64,000 bases of DNA, taken from the NCBI RefSeq assembly GCF_024166365.1, contig NC_064825.1, positions 104,794,480 to 104,858,479 of the forward strand, in the 5' to 3' direction. Shown here piece after piece: positions 1 through 11,520 of the stretch. Position 1 is the stretch's first letter. Each line of letters starts with the position of its first letter. The DNA is from Elephas maximus indicus (lineage: Eukaryota; Chordata; Mammalia; Proboscidea; Elephantidae). The position numbers and the translations under genes were made by a program. The notes beneath the pieces were generated by a model that saw only the letters and a program-made list of their open reading frames with translations, ran no database searches and was not told the origin of the DNA.

Positions 1-148
1 AGACTAAGGATAAGTATTCAGATTTCCTGAGTCTCAACCTGTTTATCATTTCCCTACATGGAATAGCTGATATTCTCACTTGTTACAGAGTAATTCAAAC
101 AAAAGGTATTGCTTTGTCTAATTGATCTATATCATGGCTTCAATAACT

Positions 149-667
149 GTAATGGATTGAATTGTGTGCCCCCAAAATATGTGTCAACTTGGCTAAGCCA
201 TGATTTCCAGTATTGTGTGATTGCTCGCCATTTTGTCACCTGACATGATCTTCCTGTGTTGTAAATTCTGTCTCTAGGATGTGAATGAGTTGGGATTAGA
301 GGCAGTTACGTTAATGAGACAGGACTCAATCTACAAGATTAAGTTGTGTTTTAAGCCAATCTCTTTTGAGGTATAAAAGAGAGAAATGAACAGAGAGACA
401 GAGGGACCTCATACCACCAAGAAAGTAGTGCTAGGAGAAGAGTATGCCCCTTGGACCTGAGATCCCTGCACTGAGAAGCTCCTAGTGCAGAAGAAGTTTG
501 ATAATAAGGACCTTCTGAAAGAGCAGACAGAGAGAAAAGTCCTTCGCCTGGCACCAATGCCCCGAATTTGGACTTCTAGCCTCATAGACTGTGAGAGAAA
601 AAACTTCCATTTGTTAAAGCCGTCCACTTGTGGTATTTCTGTTATAGCAGCAGTAGACAATAAGACA
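149..667 (+). mobile_element. Solo LTR fossil, MaLR (ERVL-MaLR) type
   Basis: It opens with taatggattgaattgtgt and has a TATA-like gaggtataaaagag. It ends in the MaLR-like 3' pattern cttgtggtatttctgttatagcag. At least four more copies of the same family lie in the window (21,520-22,000, 31,648-32,082, 35,035-35,280 and 62,252-62,742), so it is a local high-copy family. It is an old fossil with no internal genes attached. The family name rests on resemblance to MLT1-type ends; the exact afrotherian subfamily is not resolved. Confidence 0.65.
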
Positions 668-1439
668 GTTAGCCACATTGGTTTCCAAATGATACCAGCC
701 TTTTGGGAAATGAAGATGTTGAAAGATCATAAGCAAATAGCCTTTGAATTTGTTCTAAAGGATTTATCATATAAAGACAAATCACAAAATGTAAAGATCA
801 ATGATACAGAATTTTTAAGCTTCTGCTTTCCACACATATTAAATCTGTCTTTCCATCTTTTTCCAAGACAAGCAAGTAAATTAAATTTGAACGTGATAAG
901 AATCACCCCCACATCCTTCAAATACCTTTGGTAACCTACAAACACAAACTCTACATTATGCAAAAGAATGGATAATTCAGAAAGCAGAATCAAAATCCCA
1001 AATGTATTTTGGGAAAAGATGCATGGAAAAATCACTACCAGAAGTACTGGACAGATAACCAAGGACCTGGAAATAACGTGTGTCTAAATAGGTTGTCAAA
1101 ATTTCTATGGAACATCACTTCTGTTCACCTCTCATGTTTCCCCTTTTTGAACTTAAGTGTGTATAGAAGTTATCCTATACATGTCAGAGGGGGCGGGAGG
1201 TGGGGGACAGTGGGGCTGAGGAAGCAGATAATGTATCTCTAGTTCATAGGTCTTCAGATTGAATGGAACTACACCTCAGTAGTCTCATCCACACTTGGAC
1301 ATGATTTAGATGATAAGATACTGACCCTTAAGTCAGAACTCCATACTGTATTTGGATGAGGGTTGAGGGAGGGACCTTGTGAAAGGGGACAGTGAGTATA
1401 TTTTTCTTGTGGAGGGGATGTGCATTGCTGAGGCCAAAG
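668..1439. other. Duplicated non-coding segment, no gene recognised
   Basis: This lies between two LTR fossils and is matched inverted at about 20,760-21,518. The open frames in it are short, cross repeat boundaries and show no domain. I see no gene here. Confidence 0.5.
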
Positions 1440-2028
1440 GACATATTGTGGCGTATTATATTTCTACCACATTATATCCTGTTATATATGCTTTTCCAGA
1501 ACATTGCCACTTCCTCCTCAAATGGTGGCATCTATGCCCTTTCTATTTGAACACGGAAGGGAATTTATGACTCTGGGGACTAATAGGATATGACAGAAGT
1601 GATTCTATGTGACTTCCAAGGTTAGGTAAAAGAAAAAGACAATGTGCTTCTACCTTGCTCACTCTCTCGGTACACATACTTTTAGAGCTCTGATTCACCA
1701 TGTAAAAGTCTCCATGCTTGAGAGACTATATGGACAGACAACACAGAAATAGAGGGAGATGCCCAAAGAGTGCCAGTTATTCCAGGCATCACTTTTCAAG
1801 ACTTTCAAGACCAGGTACCAGATATATTATAAAGAAACCTGTTAGATGACCTCATCCTCAATCACTTCTGATTTTAACCTCCTGAGAAACCATGAACCAG
1901 AAGTACCCAGCTGAGCTGCTTACCAATTCATGACCTAGAGAAACCATCTGAGATAATAAAGTGGTTGCTGTTTTCAGCCACTAAATTTTGGAGCAATTTG
2001 TTACACAGTTATAGTATCTGAAACAATA
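1440..2028 (+). mobile_element. LTR fossil, MLT1-like (MaLR)
   Basis: It has the MLT1-type middle (gacagaagtgattctatgtgacttccaagg) followed by the typical end, gagataataaa then gccactaaattttgg and ttacacagttatagtatctg. The 5' limit is uncertain. The inverted duplicate lies at about 20,155-20,740. It is an ancient fossil with no coding content. Confidence 0.55.
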
Positions 2029-2029
2029 C

Positions 2030-2335
2030 AGTAATTTAAACACTATAGTATTGGCTCATAGATAGACAGACCAATTGATCGAAATAGAAATTCAAGAAAC
2101 AGAACAATGGATCCATAAATATTTTATATATAATAGTGACAGCATTGCAGGGTAGTAGGAAATAGAATGGTTGTTCAATATATAAAAAAATTTTTTTTTT
2201 TATGGTGCTGGAAAAATCCAGTTATCCATATTACCACCTCAAACACTACCTTAAAATTCAAGCTGTATATAGATTAAAGACATAAATGGGAAAAGCAAAG
2301 CTTTAAAATTTTTGAAGTAAATTATCTTTTTAACC
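2030..2335 (+). mobile_element. L1 ORF2 fragment, old
   Basis: The order of words matches the C-terminal part of mammalian L1 ORF2 DNA: tagtattggctcatagatag, cagaacaatggatccataaa, ggtgctggaaaaatcc, then agattaaagacataaatggg. It is diverged and broken. The inverted duplicate is at about 19,855-20,150. Confidence 0.6.
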
Positions 2336-2539
2336 TCCAAGCAGGGAAGGACTTTGAGAAGTAGTTGCATTGGCCTTTCCTTCTGAATCCAGCTTCCTAA
2401 TCTCTGGATCACAGCTCAGATTGTCAATTCTTGATCTCAACTGGGTCCACTCCAATATCCAAAAGCCAGCTCCTCCAATCCCTCCAATGATTATGTAAGT
2501 TTTTAATTCTGTGTACTGAAACTGCACACACACATTTGT

Positions 2540-2800
2540 ATGTGAATACATGTGGATCTGTTTCTGATGACACACGGGTTCGTATCTGCCTACTGAGATG
2601 ACTATTTGACTAAACACAGGTCTATATCCATTTACACATGATGCCATAGTTTACCATACAATGGCATGTATCTGATCACATATGGCCTGTACTCAACCAC
2701 ACGTGGTTTTTTATGTGACCTTACAAGGGTCTGTACTCAACCAGGTATGGATCTGTATTCAGCCAAACATGGATTTAGCTATAACCAACCTCCCATATAT
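2540..2800 (+). repeat. Degenerate minisatellite, about 22-bp period
   Basis: Diverged repeats of a unit like atggatctgtattcagccaaac follow one another, for example near 2,660, 2,683, 2,727, 2,748 and 2,770. The units keep a ctgta-ctcaacca core but vary in length and sequence. It starts immediately after the homology with the inverted copy ends (about 2,518), so it is specific to this copy within the window. Confidence 0.55.
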
Positions 2801-2805
2801 CTGTA

Positions 2806-3034
2806 TTCCATCCTTGGGTGGTGCAAGTGGTTTGTACTTAATGAATAACCTAAAGCCTGGTGATTTGAACACACCCAGCAGCCCTGTGAAAGAAAGACCT
2901 GTTGATCTGGTTCTGTAAAAGTTACAGCCAAAAAAAAAAAAAAAATCCTGTGTGGAAGTTCTACTTTGTAACAGATGGGATCATCATGAGTTGGAATCAA
3001 TTCTATGGCAATGGGTTTGGCTTTTGGTTCTGGC
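2806..3034 (+). mobile_element. AfroSINE, old long form
   Basis: It has a tRNA-like head (ccttgggtggtgcaagtgg), a gatctggttctgtaaaagttacagcc middle, an internal A-run (2,931-2,945), and the tail gagttggaatcaattctatgg. It is diverged. Confidence 0.75.
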
Positions 3035-3299
3035 CATGGGAAAATTTTTGATTTGGTCCAATGAGATGTAATTTGGAAGAATTAATTGATATGTAATGTC
3101 TTATTTGAATAGTTTACTAGTGTTTTCAGCTGTGGTTTGAATTATAGACTAAGTGAAGCCCAAAGTGGAATTAAAAATCTTTCAGAAAAAAAAAATTATT
3201 TCAGGATAAATTCATTTTAAGCCACCAAGAATTGTAGCTAACGGTTCTTTGCAATTTCTCTACAACTATGCATTGGTCCTTGGCCCTGTTTTAAGAGCT

Positions 3300-4260
3300 T
3301 TCCTGCTATTGCTAGACAGCATGGTCTCCTACCACATTAGTGACTTTGGTTGGCTTAGTGGAATATGTTGTTATTCTGGGCATAATTGTATGTCATTCAT
3401 TTTAAATATTTAAGTGACCACTTCTGGGGGTTATGCCAAAGGCATTCTATTGTTTTTTGAGCCAATGCCTGGGTTTTTTGTTGTCATCTACACGACCCAC
3501 TTTAATCTTCCCTCAGAACACCCATAATGCCTTCCGTAACAGCATTCTGTACCACTTCATTTCTTGACTGTCCATTTCTCAAGAGATTGTTTGCCTGACC
3601 AAATGGTGAGTGCATTAACCACAACCCATGAGTGTGTAAAGAGCCAGACACAGCTCTGACTGTGAGAACCAAGTGCTTCCTGCATGCTGAATATACTGCT
3701 CATACATCTGGGCACTGGGTAGAATGAACTTTGCCTTTTTTGACTAAGTTTGTACCATTCAGAGGGAGAATTTCAGCAGATTTCCATATTGAATCACACC
3801 CTTCTACGTGAGAACTCTCTTTTGAAAACAAAGTATCTTGTTTTTCTTTAGCAGGAAGTGAATATTGCATTCATATCTCACAACAAGAGAAGTGGAAATC
3901 TTGCCAGAGTTTCCATTTTGTTTTGAAAAATATGCTTTTGAATATGATAGACTTCGCCTGAGCCACATTCCTTGCTATACATCTGTATGTACTGTTTTGT
4001 TTTTTTAAGTTTTGTTATGCTGATCAATCTCTTAGCAAATGAGCCTCTGACATCACCCATGACATAAAGGGCACTCATGATGTCATTTATTCATGTCTCT
4101 ATGAGAGCCCAGTGATCTTCTACTAGTTGTCGTTCAAATAGCATGCATCTCGAAACTCTATCAGGGAACTTTTGAACTCTACCTCCTAGTGTTGTTCATC
4201 ACAGGGTGGCAGCATTAGGCTTCTGCCAATGTGTCCATCTGCATATGTTCATAAAATAGA
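3300..4260 (-). mobile_element. ERV pol fossil (RT connection / RNase H region)
   Basis: On the minus strand near 3,590-3,660 there is an RNase H-like stretch, FTHSWVVVNALTIWSG, close to the retroviral FTDSWAVANGLAxWSG pattern. Near 4,120-4,200 there is a HWALIET stretch like the ALVET connection motif of ERVL-type pol. It is a broken, ancient fossil with several breaks and no LTR recognised beside it. ERVL/class III is my best guess; the ends are uncertain. Confidence 0.55.
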
Positions 4261-6237
4261 CATTTCCAAAGTTATCTGAGCACTAGGATTATGGCTTTCT
4301 AATGCAAAGCTGTACTAAGAAAAAAAGAAGACAAAAAACAGAACTGATACATCTTAATTGTGGTATTAGCAAAGGATAATTAACATGCCATGGACTGCCA
4401 GAAGAATGTAGTGAATTAACTTAGAGTGTGCTCATGTCTAAACTTTATCTCACAAAATTGTGAGTATGCTAAGCATATCCTTGGGAAAAAAGTAAACATA
4501 TATTTTGCTTCTTTCCACATATAACTATGCCTAACATTTCTTTGATTCTAAAAGTTCATTTCAAAGCAGAACAATATGGAAATTTTGTTTAAATTTTGAA
4601 AAAGTAATGAGAGATTATAATGAAAAGATTAAATCAATTAACACTGGCTCAAAAAAACACACTCATACACATAAATTAATCAAATTCATATATGCATTTA
4701 AGATCAGGGTGTTTCAGTTAGGTTGCTTTTGGTTGCAAATGACAGAAAACTCAACGAAAAAATTTTTGAATATGAAGTATTTATTAATTGGACAACACAA
4801 CTGTAAACTTCAAGGTTATGGCAAGCTCCAGGGTTAGTTGATAAAATATACCAATTTTGTGTAAAGGAGCCATGCATGCCAGTAAAATTTTAGCTGGTTC
4901 AAATTTAAGGTACCAGTCTGAGGTCCTAGTCAAGTTGAGTCTTGGTCCAACTGAGAATAAAGTGATTAAATTAAGACACATCCTCTTGGATTGGGAGTTA
5001 AATCTTTATGCTGTGACTATTGATGAAAGCAATTGTTGATTGTGTTTCAGAAATAGATCAGTACGGTTCCAGCTGACCTAGATCAACATTTGTTCCTATC
5101 CAGAGCTGCAGAATTGTGCCTATCTGCCTTTTCAAGAATTGGAAGTAAGTATCAGTCACTTAGCTAGTTCCAATGTTCTCTGCCTCTGAGCCGTAGGGTT
5201 TATTGGGTATACATGCTCTAACAGTCAGAGTAAGGCCTTCCTCTACTAGGAATGTGGTTAGGCAAGATAATCTGGGGCTTGTTCTCCCTTTATTTTGAAA
5301 TAAACATTATCTGCATTACCTAAAGATTTACTAATATAAAACTCATAATTTATTATTCAACTTATTTTAGAATTTTCTCTTCACATTACAGACTTTTCTC
5401 ATTACTTGCTTGTCTGCTACTTTTTCTTGGCAAGACCCAAGCCTTTTTCCTTTAGGGATTGTCTAGGGAGGAAAACTGTCCAGGAGAGGTAACTTCACTT
5501 GAATTTCTTGCAAATATTTAACAAACAAATTTAAAATGAACTTGCATTGTCTTTCATTTAAAACAGTGATGATGTAAAAAGCCACACACTACGTCTGCAT
5601 TTATAAATGGAAGAAATATTTCCTGACAGAATGACCCAAAAGATTTCTGAAAACTCCAATTCCTATCCAGGCTGGAGGCTTTCTTTAATTGGCATCTAGA
5701 TCTGTAGATGTTTTCTTGTTATATTTTCTGTTAATACATATCTCTCATTGATTGTAGGAATTTCTGGAAGTGTATGATTCTCTGAAGTTGGAGGGATGTA
5801 GGGGCATTCTTCTAATGAGGAAAGAAATGGTCTTTGGATATGCTTTTTGAATGACTGAATTGCTGAAAAGTTCTGCTCCTACCTGTGAGAAAACTCTGTC
5901 TTGGCTCTTCTGGGAAGATAAATCCCAGCATTTGCCTTGTTAGGTACAGAATTAATGACTAGGGACATGAGTGTTACCCTAAATCCTCGGTCAAAGTAAA
6001 ATACTTTTTGGTCGCTTCATCTTAATTGATTAAAAGGAGAAAAATTCAAATAACTAATATCAGTAATTTTTCCTTTTTTCTTTGTGTCACTAAATAACAG
6101 GCTTGGCCAGGTTAATTTCCATTAATTTGCCCAGTTTTTACAGACTCATGCAAACATACCATCTTCGTTATTCTTTGAACACATTTTCCCAACAGGTAAG
6201 AACATTCATCTATATACTATCTTTGTACTGTAAAAAC
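4261..6237. other. Intergenic, no gene recognised
   Basis: This is AT-rich with only short open frames and no domain. The stretch around 4,700-4,830 (ggttgcaaatgacagaaaactcaac) resembles a widespread mammalian interspersed repeat whose family I cannot name. Confidence 0.5.
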
Positions 6238-6434
6238 TGACCAAAACCAAAATCAAGCCAAACCCTTTGTAGTCGAGTCAATCTTGATTCATAGCAACCC
6301 TATAGGACAGAGTAGAACTGCCCCCATAGAGTTTCCAAAAAGCACCTGGTAGATTTGAACTACTGACCTTTTTTTTTTTTTTTTTTTTTTGTTTAGCAGC
6401 CACAGCACTTAACTACTAACCATCAGGGTTTCCG
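6238..6434 (-). mobile_element. AfroSINE with internal T-run
   Basis: Minus-strand copy. The tail (gtagtcgagtcaatcttgat) is on the left, and the tRNA-like head ends in ccatcagggtttcc on the right. The body is interrupted by 23 T at 6,368-6,390, between gaactactgacc and gtttagcagcc. Confidence 0.9.
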
Positions 6435-7086
6435 TTAAAAACCGACAATATTTTTAAATGTCTCCATATTCCTTTTTTTATATTCCAGACATCCACTTTG
6501 GATACATATACACATCCACATTTATCAAAAACACACACACACACATATATATATATACGATGAACAGCTTGTATGGAAGTATGAAAAGTGTAACCACTTG
6601 GAACTATTTCTAGATCCACTGAGCACACGTTGCCATGTGTTCTGTGTTTGCAGGTAAATACATGAGGTATCTGCAATTATTCTCAATGAAAGTAGCCCTG
6701 ATTTTCAGGACCAAGGACAAGACGCAAGAGGAGAGTTTTTGAAACCTCTAATGGCACTGGGGTTTTTGGCTGGGGGGTAATGGAAAACACGCATTATAAA
6801 TTTACATGATATATTGAAACATAGCTAATGTCTTAAATATATTTCATTAGGTTAATTCTGAATTTGTAAAATTAAGCAAGAGAAACACAAAAATTAATCA
6901 GAATATAGTCTACTTGACTTTAGTATTTTAACCTGATAGACATTTACTGTCCACTTCCCAAATAACAAAAGAAACATGTTGTGCATTAAAAATAAGTCTA
7001 TAGATTTGTAATTTTGGTTCATAGGTAACGTGATATATTAATAAATATTTAAAATTAATTTAAATGTATTTGAACTAAATCAAATA
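6435..7086. other. Intergenic; short CA/TA microsatellite
   Basis: A (CA)n(TA)n tract lies at about 6,530-6,558. No gene is seen in the rest. Confidence 0.5.
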
Positions 7087-7243
7087 ACCAAGCCCGTTGC
7101 CATTCAACTGAGTTGATTCTAACTCATAGCAACCCTGTAGCACAGGGTAAAACTACAGGGTTTCCAGGGAGTGGCTGGTGGATTTGAACTGCTGACCTTT
7201 TGGTTAACAGCCAAGCTCTTAACCACTGAGCCACCAAGGCTTT
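7087..7243 (-). mobile_element. AfroSINE
   Basis: Tail gttgattctaactcatagca on the left. The head reads ccaaggctttg on the right, preceded by ttggttaacagccaagctc. Almost complete. Confidence 0.9.
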
Positions 7244-7257
7244 GTATTTGAACTAAC

Positions 7258-7391
7258 CCAGTAAAACCCAGTGCAGCTGAGTCGATTCCGACTCATAGCG
7301 ACCCTATAGGACAGGGTAGAACTGCCCCATAGAGTTTCCAAGGAGCGCCTGGTGGATTTGAACTGCCTAACCTTTGGTTAGCAGCCGTAGG
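7258..7391 (-). mobile_element. AfroSINE, 5'-truncated, adjacent to the previous copy
   Basis: It has the tail gagtcgattccgactcatag and body, but stops at ttggttagcagccg, so the tRNA head is missing. It has few changes relative to a typical copy and looks younger than its left neighbour. Confidence 0.9.
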
Positions 7392-7620
7392 TAGAGAATT
7401 TAAAACTATGTATTATATCAAGTGTGTCAGGGTATAAAGAACAAACGCCTGTTGTGTTTGCAAGCTTGATATGTGCTTTTATGTGTGAATATTTTAAAAT
7501 CATGACAACAACTTTTTTCGGATATATACAAAAAGAAACAGAGGATCAGTAAATACCTTGTCTACTGTAACTTACAGAGACTTATAAAACTGTAATTGTA
7601 ATGTACTATAGAGGTTATTA

Positions 7621-7785
7621 GGGAACCCTGGTGGCGTAGTGGTTAAGTGCTACGGCTGCTAACCAAAGGGTCGGCAGTTTGAATCCGCCAGGTGCTCCTT
7701 GGAAACTCTATGGGGCAGTTCTACTCTGTTCTATAGGGTCGCTATGAGTCGGAATCGACTCTACGGCATTGGGTTTTTTGGTGTT
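7621..7785 (+). mobile_element. AfroSINE, near-intact
   Basis: A clean, full-length-looking copy. The head gtggcgtagtggttaagtgc and ggcagtttgaatccgccagg resemble tRNA A and B boxes. The body is ctccttggaaactctatggg and the tail is ctatgagtcggaatcgac, ending in a T-rich stretch. It is a useful reference copy for the others in the window. It is tRNA-derived, not a functional tRNA gene. Confidence 0.95.
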
Positions 7786-8439
7786 TTTTATAGAGGTTAT
7801 TTTTGTTGCTATGGCATTTTAGTTTCTATTTGTAAAAAGCCAGGTTCTTATAAAAATATGTTAAAGTTTTTTTTTTTTTTCTAGAAAGGTGTTAACTTAG
7901 GCGTTTAAGTTGAAATCCTACTTTTAGTTTTTATAGTATCAAATCTTTGAGGACTGAAACTGTAGTGGATACTTTACATACTCATTTTCTTTACATGTAA
8001 TTTAGCTGGCCAATAGAATATTTATTTCAGTGAAATCCAGCGTTATTAATAAGATTAAGAACATTAGATTTTGCAGAAGATAAGTAGTTAAAAAAGATTT
8101 AGATATAAACTATCTTTACCATTATATTCTTCAACAGATGTGCCTTTATTAATCTACAGCTTGTAAAATGATAGAACTCCTGAGCCATCCGGACATAGAG
8201 AGCTCTCATTACAGCTGGTTTCTAAAAGAAAGCTCAAAATTCTTCTGCACATGTTACCGGCCCCACCAAACCAAATCAATATAAATGAAATCAGTTTGTC
8301 TACATCTGAGGTTTAGTCATTCAGCAACTTTCTCCAACAATGAATAATCCTAAAGTTTGTGTTTATATCTATATATGTACTATTCACTCTTATTTGAATT
8401 TGTCCTTAACCATAAGAGCTAAGGACTTTGAGGAGTCAA
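7786..8439. other. Intergenic, no gene recognised
   Basis: AT-rich, with a T-run at 7,867-7,880. No coding or repeat signature that I can name. Confidence 0.5.
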
Positions 8440-8640
8440 TGCTCTTGTTCTTTTTGTTGTTATTTTCTTTGTTTTTCCTTTTGCATTTTCTTTTCTTTTT
8501 CCCCCTTTTTCTTCCCTTCCTTTCTTTTTTCTTCCCTTTCCTTCTCCTCTCATCCCATCTTTCTTTTATCTTTTTGTCTTCTCTTCCTCTTCACCTTCCC
8601 TTGCTTTCATTTTCTTTTCTTTTTTATTCTTTATTTTCTA
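8440..8640 (+). repeat. Polypyrimidine (T/C) tract, about 200 bp
   Basis: Almost pure ctttt/cccttt sequence on the + strand. The long Phe/Leu/Ser-rich open frames over it are a composition effect. Such tracts can form triplex DNA; nothing here shows a function. Confidence 0.8.
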
Positions 8641-9139
8641 GGAGGGTCTCTGTTTATTTGCAATGGCTTCCCAAGAAGCCTCCTGAGTAAGTTCAGGAAG
8701 CCTCAGAGGTTGGCCTTCCGGCACTCTTTCACTAGAAGAAATCTTCCTGAAGAAGATTTCTTAAGAACGCTATCCACACTTAACACATTAATATTACTCA
8801 TGTATAATATTTCTCAAATATAATATCCCTGCTTCCTGATTTGATTCTTCTTTTCTTTCATTTTCTACTTTTTAGGTCCATCTGATGCATGGGTACAATC
8901 TTTTCCTTTTTTCTGCTTAACTTCCGTCAATATACATAGCATGACAGGTAGATATTACTACAGATATGCAGCAAAATAGATAATTCTTACAATGTACAGT
9001 TTTATCCTATGTCCAAAACTGGGTGTTCATGAGTTATAGGTCTATAATATTCTTTTTATAAGCAATGTACATATTACCAAATGGACAAAGATCCAGATGA
9101 TTTGTATTGATCCTATGTCTATAGTGAAACATTGAAGAG
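8641..9139. other. Intergenic, no gene recognised
   Basis: Nothing nameable seen. Confidence 0.4.
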
Positions 9140-9350
9140 CAATAATAAAAGTTATGATTTATTGATTCTTTATCAGGTTCCAGGCAGTGATCCACACACT
9201 TTACATGCAAAAAAAAGACACACACAGCCTTAAGAGATAGGTATTATTAGTATCCCCATTTTACAAATTCTGAAACTGAGACACAAAGAGGTTTATTAAG
9301 TTGCCCAAGATCACATAGATAGTAAGCGGTAAAGGTGGAATCCAAACACT
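9140..9350 (+). mobile_element. MIR SINE, old
   Basis: It shows the MIR core order: tatccccattttacaaattc, tgaaactgagacacaaagag, then ttgcccaagatcacatagat. It is diverged, as expected for this ancient family. Confidence 0.75.
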
Positions 9351-10734
9351 GTTTTTCCAGAGTTCACATTATTCTTCACTGCTATGTTCTAAGGATGTCC
9401 TGGGCCGTAAATAGCCACACACTGAGTGAGATACCTTACCCATTTTCTGGTCACTGCAAAGGTCAAATCAAAACACTGGCTAGCATTTTCAAAGTAACAT
9501 TGATGAGCTTGGAGATTGTTGTTTAATTATAAATATATAAATAGAAGTATCCAGCAGAATAAAATTAGGTGGGTTTTCACTGAAAGTATCATAGACAGTT
9601 GAACTAGGAAGGATTCCAAGATTATCTAATTTAATCCTTTTATTTTCCATTGAGTAAACTGAGACAGACTAGTAACTAAATTTAGAAAATGACTACAACT
9701 CATACTTTCTGATGCTGAGTTTACACTTTTTCTTTGAATATGCTCCTTTTTGAAATCTGGGCATTGAAGTTCTAATTTTGACCACTCTCAGTGCCTAAGA
9801 AGCATTATATGTAAAACACTGTTCCACTGTCTTCTACCTATCTTTACAGTGTCTATTTTCTCCCCCCATCACTACCCAGCTCACCCCCAATTGGTTTGAA
9901 AATACTGGCTGCTAAAGTACTAGTTGGTAACTTCAGTTAAAAAATATTTGCTGAAAATATAGATCATATTGCAAGGGTACTCACCACAAATATTACCAAC
10001 TTACAGTAACAACTCTATCCCAAAAGAGCATAGAAGTGTGTTAAGAGTGGTGGGATAGGCAAAGTGGAAATAGAAAGCATTATGGACCCTTAAGAAGAGA
10101 CCTACAATCTATGTCCAAATAATTGCTACAGGGAATATTGTGCTAAATAATTGATACATTTCAAATTCCAGCCTCTTCAAATTAAGGATTCATGAAGACC
10201 GGACAACCTTTGAGGCAGGAGGGACTGAGCTTCTAATAGTGGAACATCAAAATATTTAATGAGATATTCCTGAAGAGGGGTTATTTTTGGTGCTATATAG
10301 ATCATATTGTAAAGGTACTCACCACAAATAGTACCAACTCTAAGTACTGATTCTATGTAAATTTATTTATTTAGAGTTTATCTTCACCACCAGAGAATAA
10401 GTTTCTTGAGACCAGAAATAATTTCCTTCATTGTCATTGCTGACTTTAGTGCCAAGCACTGTCATATTCTAAAAAAGGATTAACTGTTGGGTCTCTGACT
10501 GCTCTTGTCTATAGAAGATCCATTAACATTTAGAGATAGAACCTCTTATTTGTAGGTCCAATCCAGTCATCTGAGAAGTAGAATTGTTGAGGAAGTTGGG
10601 ATATTTGGAAGACAACCCCAGTAGACATTTCTAAATGTTTATTACGTATAAGTCACTGTAGAAGGTTAACTTCTTCAAGTGCTCCATGACCTAATGGACA
10701 TACTAATAATTGTGTTCATGATTTCATTACAGGT
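9351..10734. other. Intergenic; short direct repeat inside
   Basis: About 45 bp at 9,958-10,002 (tatagatcatattgcaaggg...) recur at 10,296-10,340 with a few mismatches. A MIR-like stretch (gattatctaatttaatcc, then gagtaaactgagacagac) lies around 9,600-9,680. No gene. Confidence 0.5.
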
Positions 10735-11350
10735 CTTGTTCTACTGAGCTCCCAACTCTGAAACAGATTGTTTCCAGTTTTTGTTATCATAAGCAGTGTC
10801 ATTGTGGACATTCTAAAAGAAATTATTTTGTGTTAAATAGGGTATTTACATGTTCACTTTTACAGATGGTTGCAATTTTTTCCTGAAGTGGTATCATCAG
10901 TTATACTCCTGCCACCAGAGTTGAACAGTTCCATTACTCTATATACTTACCAACACGAGATATTGAAGATGCTTGATATTTTGGTCATTCAATGGATATA
11001 AAACTGTGATTTCACTGTGGTTTTAATTTGCATTTCTTATTTCTATTGAAGTTGAGCATGTTTTCATACGTTTATTAGATGTCACTTTGTTCCCCTCTTC
11101 TATGGCTTGTATAGCATATTCTTGCCTTTTGCCAGTTTTTCAACTGGGTTGTCTTCCTGTTATTAAATTGTTTGTGTATCCTGTGTATTAATTCTTAAAT
11201 TTCATTTAAAAGTAGTACAAAAGTCTTTTCCCTGTTTCTGGTTTTTCTTTTTACACTTGTATAATTTCATTTGAAATACTTCTTAATATAGTTAAGTTTC
11301 TCAGTCTTTATGTATTTGGTTAACACTTCTACGTCTTACTTAAGATGTCC
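10735..11350 (-). mobile_element. Old L1 fragment (3' half)
   Basis: On the + strand it reads the reverse-L1 words: tggttttaatttgcatttc, gttgagcatgttttcatacg, then a tcttgccttttgccagtttt stretch. These are typical of ancient L1M-type copies. Broken; ends approximate. Confidence 0.65.
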
Positions 11351-11357
11351 TCTAATA

Positions 11358-11520
11358 TAAAACCAAAACTTGTTGACATCAAGTAGATTCGGACTCATAG
11401 CGACCCTATAGGACAAAGTAGAACTGCCCCCATATGGTTTCCAAGGAGTAACTGATAGATTTGAACTGCCAACCTTTTGGTTAGCTGCCAAACTCTTACC
11501 TATTGCACCACGAGGGCTCC
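11358..11520 (-). mobile_element. AfroSINE
   Basis: Tail gtagattcggactcatagcg on the left, head gcaccacgagggctcc on the right. Inserted in or next to the old L1. Confidence 0.9.

Larger units (their letters stand above)
1..2518 (+). repeat. Segmental duplication, copy 1 (cut by window edge)
   Basis: This segment reads collinearly, with visible scattered mismatches, as the reverse complement of about 19,739-22,151. It starts at an aattcaaacaaaa-type stretch next to an LTR and ends near gattatgtaag...tgtactg (about 2,500-2,518). Its first 160 bases also match 34,886-35,040 in direct orientation. The copy probably continues to the left of the window, because base 1 falls in mid-homology. It contains two LTR fossils and an L1 ORF2 fragment, listed separately, and no gene. 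Confidence 0.85.

Noticed and set aside
485-934. Open frame of 149 codons on the + strand
   Set aside because: It crosses from an LTR fossil into duplicated non-coding DNA. The inverted duplicate does not keep the frame and no domain is seen.
7621-7700. tRNA-like A and B boxes, as possible tRNA genes
   Set aside because: They are heads of AfroSINEs; no complete cloverleaf is evident.
8340-8823. Phe/Leu/Ser-rich open frames of 116 and 131 codons
   Set aside because: They translate a polypyrimidine tract; low-complexity artefact.
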